Assembly (NCBI GenBank): GCA_023416175.1
Contig: JAEZIE010000037.1
Coordinates: 1 to 6,841 of the forward strand
Length of the DNA stretch: 6,841 nucleotides
Source of the DNA: Bacillota bacterium
Lineage (GTDB): Bacteria; Bacillota; Clostridia; Christensenellales; CAG-138
Reading direction: 5' to 3'
Position 1 is the stretch's first letter. The number at the start of each line of letters is the position of its first letter. Under the pieces are notes generated by a model. It was not told the origin of the DNA. It ran no database searches and worked only from the letters and a program-made list of their open reading frames with translations. Positions 5,241-6,841 of this stretch are shown here, piece by piece. A program made the translations under genes and the position numbers.

Positions 5241-6133
5241 AAGATACTAAGTTATACAAACAGAAGCGCCTGCCGGATCTCGTGGATTTGGAAACCACGC
5301 TGTTTTCCGGGCAGGCATTCTCCTGGACGAAGGCGGATAACGGATATATCGCCTGTATTGAACGCAACGCGGCGTATATCGACGCCGCTTCCGCCATGCT
5401 ATATTGGACGGGCGACGCCGACGACGCATACTGGACGCACTATTTCGACCTCAATCGGGACTACGCAGCCGTATTTTCCCCGTTCCAGGCAGACGCGTAC
5501 ATCCAGCAGTCCTATGTCCTCTATGGGGGCATGCGTATCCTCAACCAACCGGTCTGGGAGACGCTATGCGCCTTTATTATTTCTGCCAACAACAACATCA
5601 AGCGCATCACCTCCATTATGACGCGCCTGCGCGAGCGCCTGGGCGAGCCGCTTCCGCTGGATGGGTACACCGTATATACCTTCCCGGACGCGGAGACCGT
5701 CTTTAATGCGGGCGAGCCGCTGTTAAGGGAGCTTGGCCTAGGATACCGTGCATCCTATCTTTTTCATACGGCGCAACGCGTGCAAGATGGGTTTGACCTT
5801 GACGCTTTACCCCATATCGGGTACGAGGAGGCGCTTAAAGCGCTCATAAGCTTGCCGGGCGTGGGTGAAAAAGTCGCGGATTGCGTGCTGCTGTTCTCCT
5901 GTGGATATTCCCGCGCGTTCCCGGTGGACGTCTGGGTAAAGCGCGTAATGCGCGTACTCTATGGCGCTTCCGGCTCCAATACCGCCATCAAGGCCAGCGG
6001 ATATTCTATGTTTGGCGCGAACGCCGGCATCGTGCAGCAGGTGCTGTTCCATGGTGCGCGTATGGGGCTTTTCCCTGCGCTGTGTGAAGCGGATCAACTG
6101 ATTCGCAGCGCACCGGAGTCGCTATCGACATAA
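5237..6133 (+). CDS. ogg: OGG1-family 8-oxoguanine DNA glycosylase/AP lyase
   Basis: This enzyme excises 8-oxoguanine paired with cytosine and cleaves the abasic site (base excision repair, cytoplasm). The product is 298 residues: an OGG N-terminal domain (about 12-100) and an HhH-GPD domain (about 105-285). Against human OGG1 the hallmarks align by eye: SGQAFSW (24-30) with the G42 segment, SANNNIKR (116-123) with N149/R154, GLGYRASY (167-174) with Y203/R204, LPGVGEKVADC (206-216) with catalytic K249 (here K212) and C253, PVD (229-231) with D268 (here D231), and QQVLF (267-271) with Q315/F319. The human H270 position is W233. The ATG at 5237 fits the domain start, and no start codon lies between it and an in-frame stop at 5168. 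There is no Shine-Dalgarno sequence, so initiation may be leaderless. A terminator follows at once, so it is monocistronic unless the small upstream ORF is real. Confidence 0.95.
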   Translation: MKDTKLYKQKRLPDLVDLETTLFSGQAFSWTKADNGYIACIERNAAYIDAASAMLYWTGDADDAYWTHYFDLNRDYAAVFSPFQADAYIQQSYVLYGGMRILNQPVWETLCAFIISANNNIKRITSIMTRLRERLGEPLPLDGYTVYTFPDAETVFNAGEPLLRELGLGYRASYLFHTAQRVQDGFDLDALPHIGYEEALKALISLPGVGEKVADCVLLFSCGYSRAFPVDVWVKRVMRVLYGASGSNTAIKASGYSMFGANAGIVQQVLFHGARMGLFPALCEADQLIRSAPESLST

Positions 6134-6141
6134 CTTCATGC

Positions 6142-6172
6142 AAAAGCCCCGCGCTTTTTGCGCGGGGCTTTT
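6142..6172 (+). terminator. Intrinsic terminator after ogg
   Basis: AGCCCCGCGC (6145..6154) and GCGCGGGGCT (6160..6169) form a perfect 10-bp GC-rich stem with loop TTTTT. Flanking A-T pairs extend it to 13 bp, and it ends in TTTT. It starts 8 bp after the glycosylase stop codon. Because both arms are flanked by A/T runs it could also work on the minus strand, but no gene on the right is seen to need that. Confidence 0.95.
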
Positions 6173-6193
6173 AATCATGTCCTACCCATTTCG

Positions 6194-6215
6194 ATCTCAT
6201 TTCTCGTCGAGATCT
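6194..6215 (+). repeat. Inverted repeat upstream of the nitroreductase gene
   Basis: GATCTC (6194..6199) is inverted as GAGATC (6210..6215), 10 nt apart, with CTCGTCGAG nested at its right side. It lies in the 196-bp spacer 6173..6368, which holds no gene I can support and no convincing -35/-10 pair. It may be an operator or part of a leader hairpin for the downstream gene. The match is short enough to be chance. Confidence 0.3.
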
Positions 6216-6368
6216 TTCATATTAAGAGATGAGTGTCGGAGTCTTCCATGCGCCGGAGAAATCAAAAATAGAAAAATGCGGCATACGTGGCCAAAAAGCG
6301 ATTTCCCCTTATGAAGAAACAGAGCGGGGAATACTAGTAGGAATGAACTTTAAAGGGAGCGAAAAAGC

Positions 6369-6841
6369 ATGTCATATCAGTTGTGGGACGCCGTCAAAAA
6401 CCGGCACAGCATTTATAGCTTAAGCAATGAGGAAATCGTACCTCGTGACCGCATCAAGCAGTTGGTTGCAGATGCACTCAATTTTGTTCCTTCCTCGTAC
6501 AATTCTCAAAGCACGCGCATCGTCCTTCTGTTTGGTGAACCGCATCGCGCGCTATGGGATATCACGCTGGATGCCCTCAAAAAAGTGACGCCGCCCGAGC
6601 GGTTCCCCTCTACCGAGGCTAAGATCAAAAACTGTTTTGCTTCCGGCTACGGCACCATACTTTTTTTTGAGGACACCACGGTTGTAGACAATTTGTGCTC
6701 CGGGTTCCCGCTATACGCGGATAAATTTCCGGTATGGTCGCAGCATACCAACGCCATGCATCAGATTGTGCTCTGGACCTCGCTTGAGGCGGAGGGCCTT
6801 GGCGCTTCTTTGCAGCATTACCATCCGCTAATTGACGACGC
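6369..6841 (+). CDS. Nitroreductase-family protein, Frm2/HBN1 type (3' end missing)
   Basis: This is an FMN-dependent, NAD(P)H-using reductase of the nitroreductase fold, probably a cytoplasmic dimer; the physiological substrate is unknown. The visible part is 157 codons out of about 200 expected, open to the window end. Near the N-terminus, VKNRHSIYSLSNE (9-21) is the flavin-phosphate segment including R12, and PSSYNSQSTR (41-50) is the typical Frm2-like motif. Then come GYGTILFFED, FPLYADKFPVWS and, close to the cut, LEAEGLGASLQHYHPLID, all characteristic of this subfamily. The ATG at 6369 is preceded by AAAGGGAG with a 9-nt spacer. A run of eight T (6661..6668) encodes part of the LFFED segment. 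It lies after a strong terminator, so it has its own promoter or belongs to a unit continuing to the right. Subfamily assignment is by remembered motif similarity and is fairly sure. Confidence 0.9.
   Translation, partial: MSYQLWDAVKNRHSIYSLSNEEIVPRDRIKQLVADALNFVPSSYNSQSTRIVLLFGEPHRALWDITLDALKKVTPPERFPSTEAKIKNCFASGYGTILFFEDTTVVDNLCSGFPLYADKFPVWSQHTNAMHQIVLWTSLEAEGLGASLQHYHPLIDD

Noticed and set aside
6229..6423. A 64-codon plus-strand ORF after the terminator
   Set aside because: It has no ribosome binding site, resembles no family and overlaps the nitroreductase start in another frame.

Overview
The window looks like a chromosomal segment of a moderately GC-rich Clostridia-type Firmicute. 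The grounds are a VanW/YoaR-type wall protein, an Amidase_3 protein with a Pro/Thr linker, a long clostridial-style HflX, a eukaryote-like OGG1-family glycosylase, AAGGAG-type ribosome binding sites and a tRNA with an encoded CCA. The genes look native. No insertion sequence, CRISPR array, phage gene or integration scar was seen.

Left part, minus strand (about 5005 down to 2). A promoter with a perfect TTGACA -35 (4976..5005) probably drives a tightly packed unit: vanW-type gene, hflX, N-acetylmuramoyl-L-alanine amidase, ArsR-family regulator. The gaps are 22 bp, a 4-bp ATGA overlap, and about 27-33 bp. The unit joins cell-wall functions (VanW/PG-binding protein and membrane-anchored amidase) with a ribosome-associated GTPase. 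Its roughly 130-nt leader contains two nested 8-bp inverted repeats and a possible 27-codon upstream ORF that stops at the vanW ribosome binding site. Just past arsR, a good promoter (TTGACG, 17 bp, TATAAT) overlaps the arsR stop codon and fits independent transcription of tRNA-Thr(CGT), which ends at the window edge.

Middle (4840 to 5236). This is the divergent intergenic region between the vanW unit and the plus-strand glycosylase gene. It holds the vanW promoter and leader, a cluster of overlapping inverted repeats around the -35 box, and an extended -10 element placed so close to the glycosylase ATG that the message would be leaderless. A weakly supported 72-codon ORF also ends in an ATGA overlap with that ATG.

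Right part, plus strand (5237 to 6841). An OGG1-type 8-oxoguanine DNA glycosylase/AP lyase with a complete set of recognition and catalytic residues is followed by a strong intrinsic terminator. After a 196-bp spacer comes a nitroreductase-family gene of the Frm2/HBN1 type, cut by the window end.

The most notable points are the intact JAMM metalloprotease-like motif fused to the N-terminus of HflX, the structured vanW leader with its possible upstream ORF, and the absent ribosome binding site of the glycosylase gene. No wholly new multi-gene system is evident.
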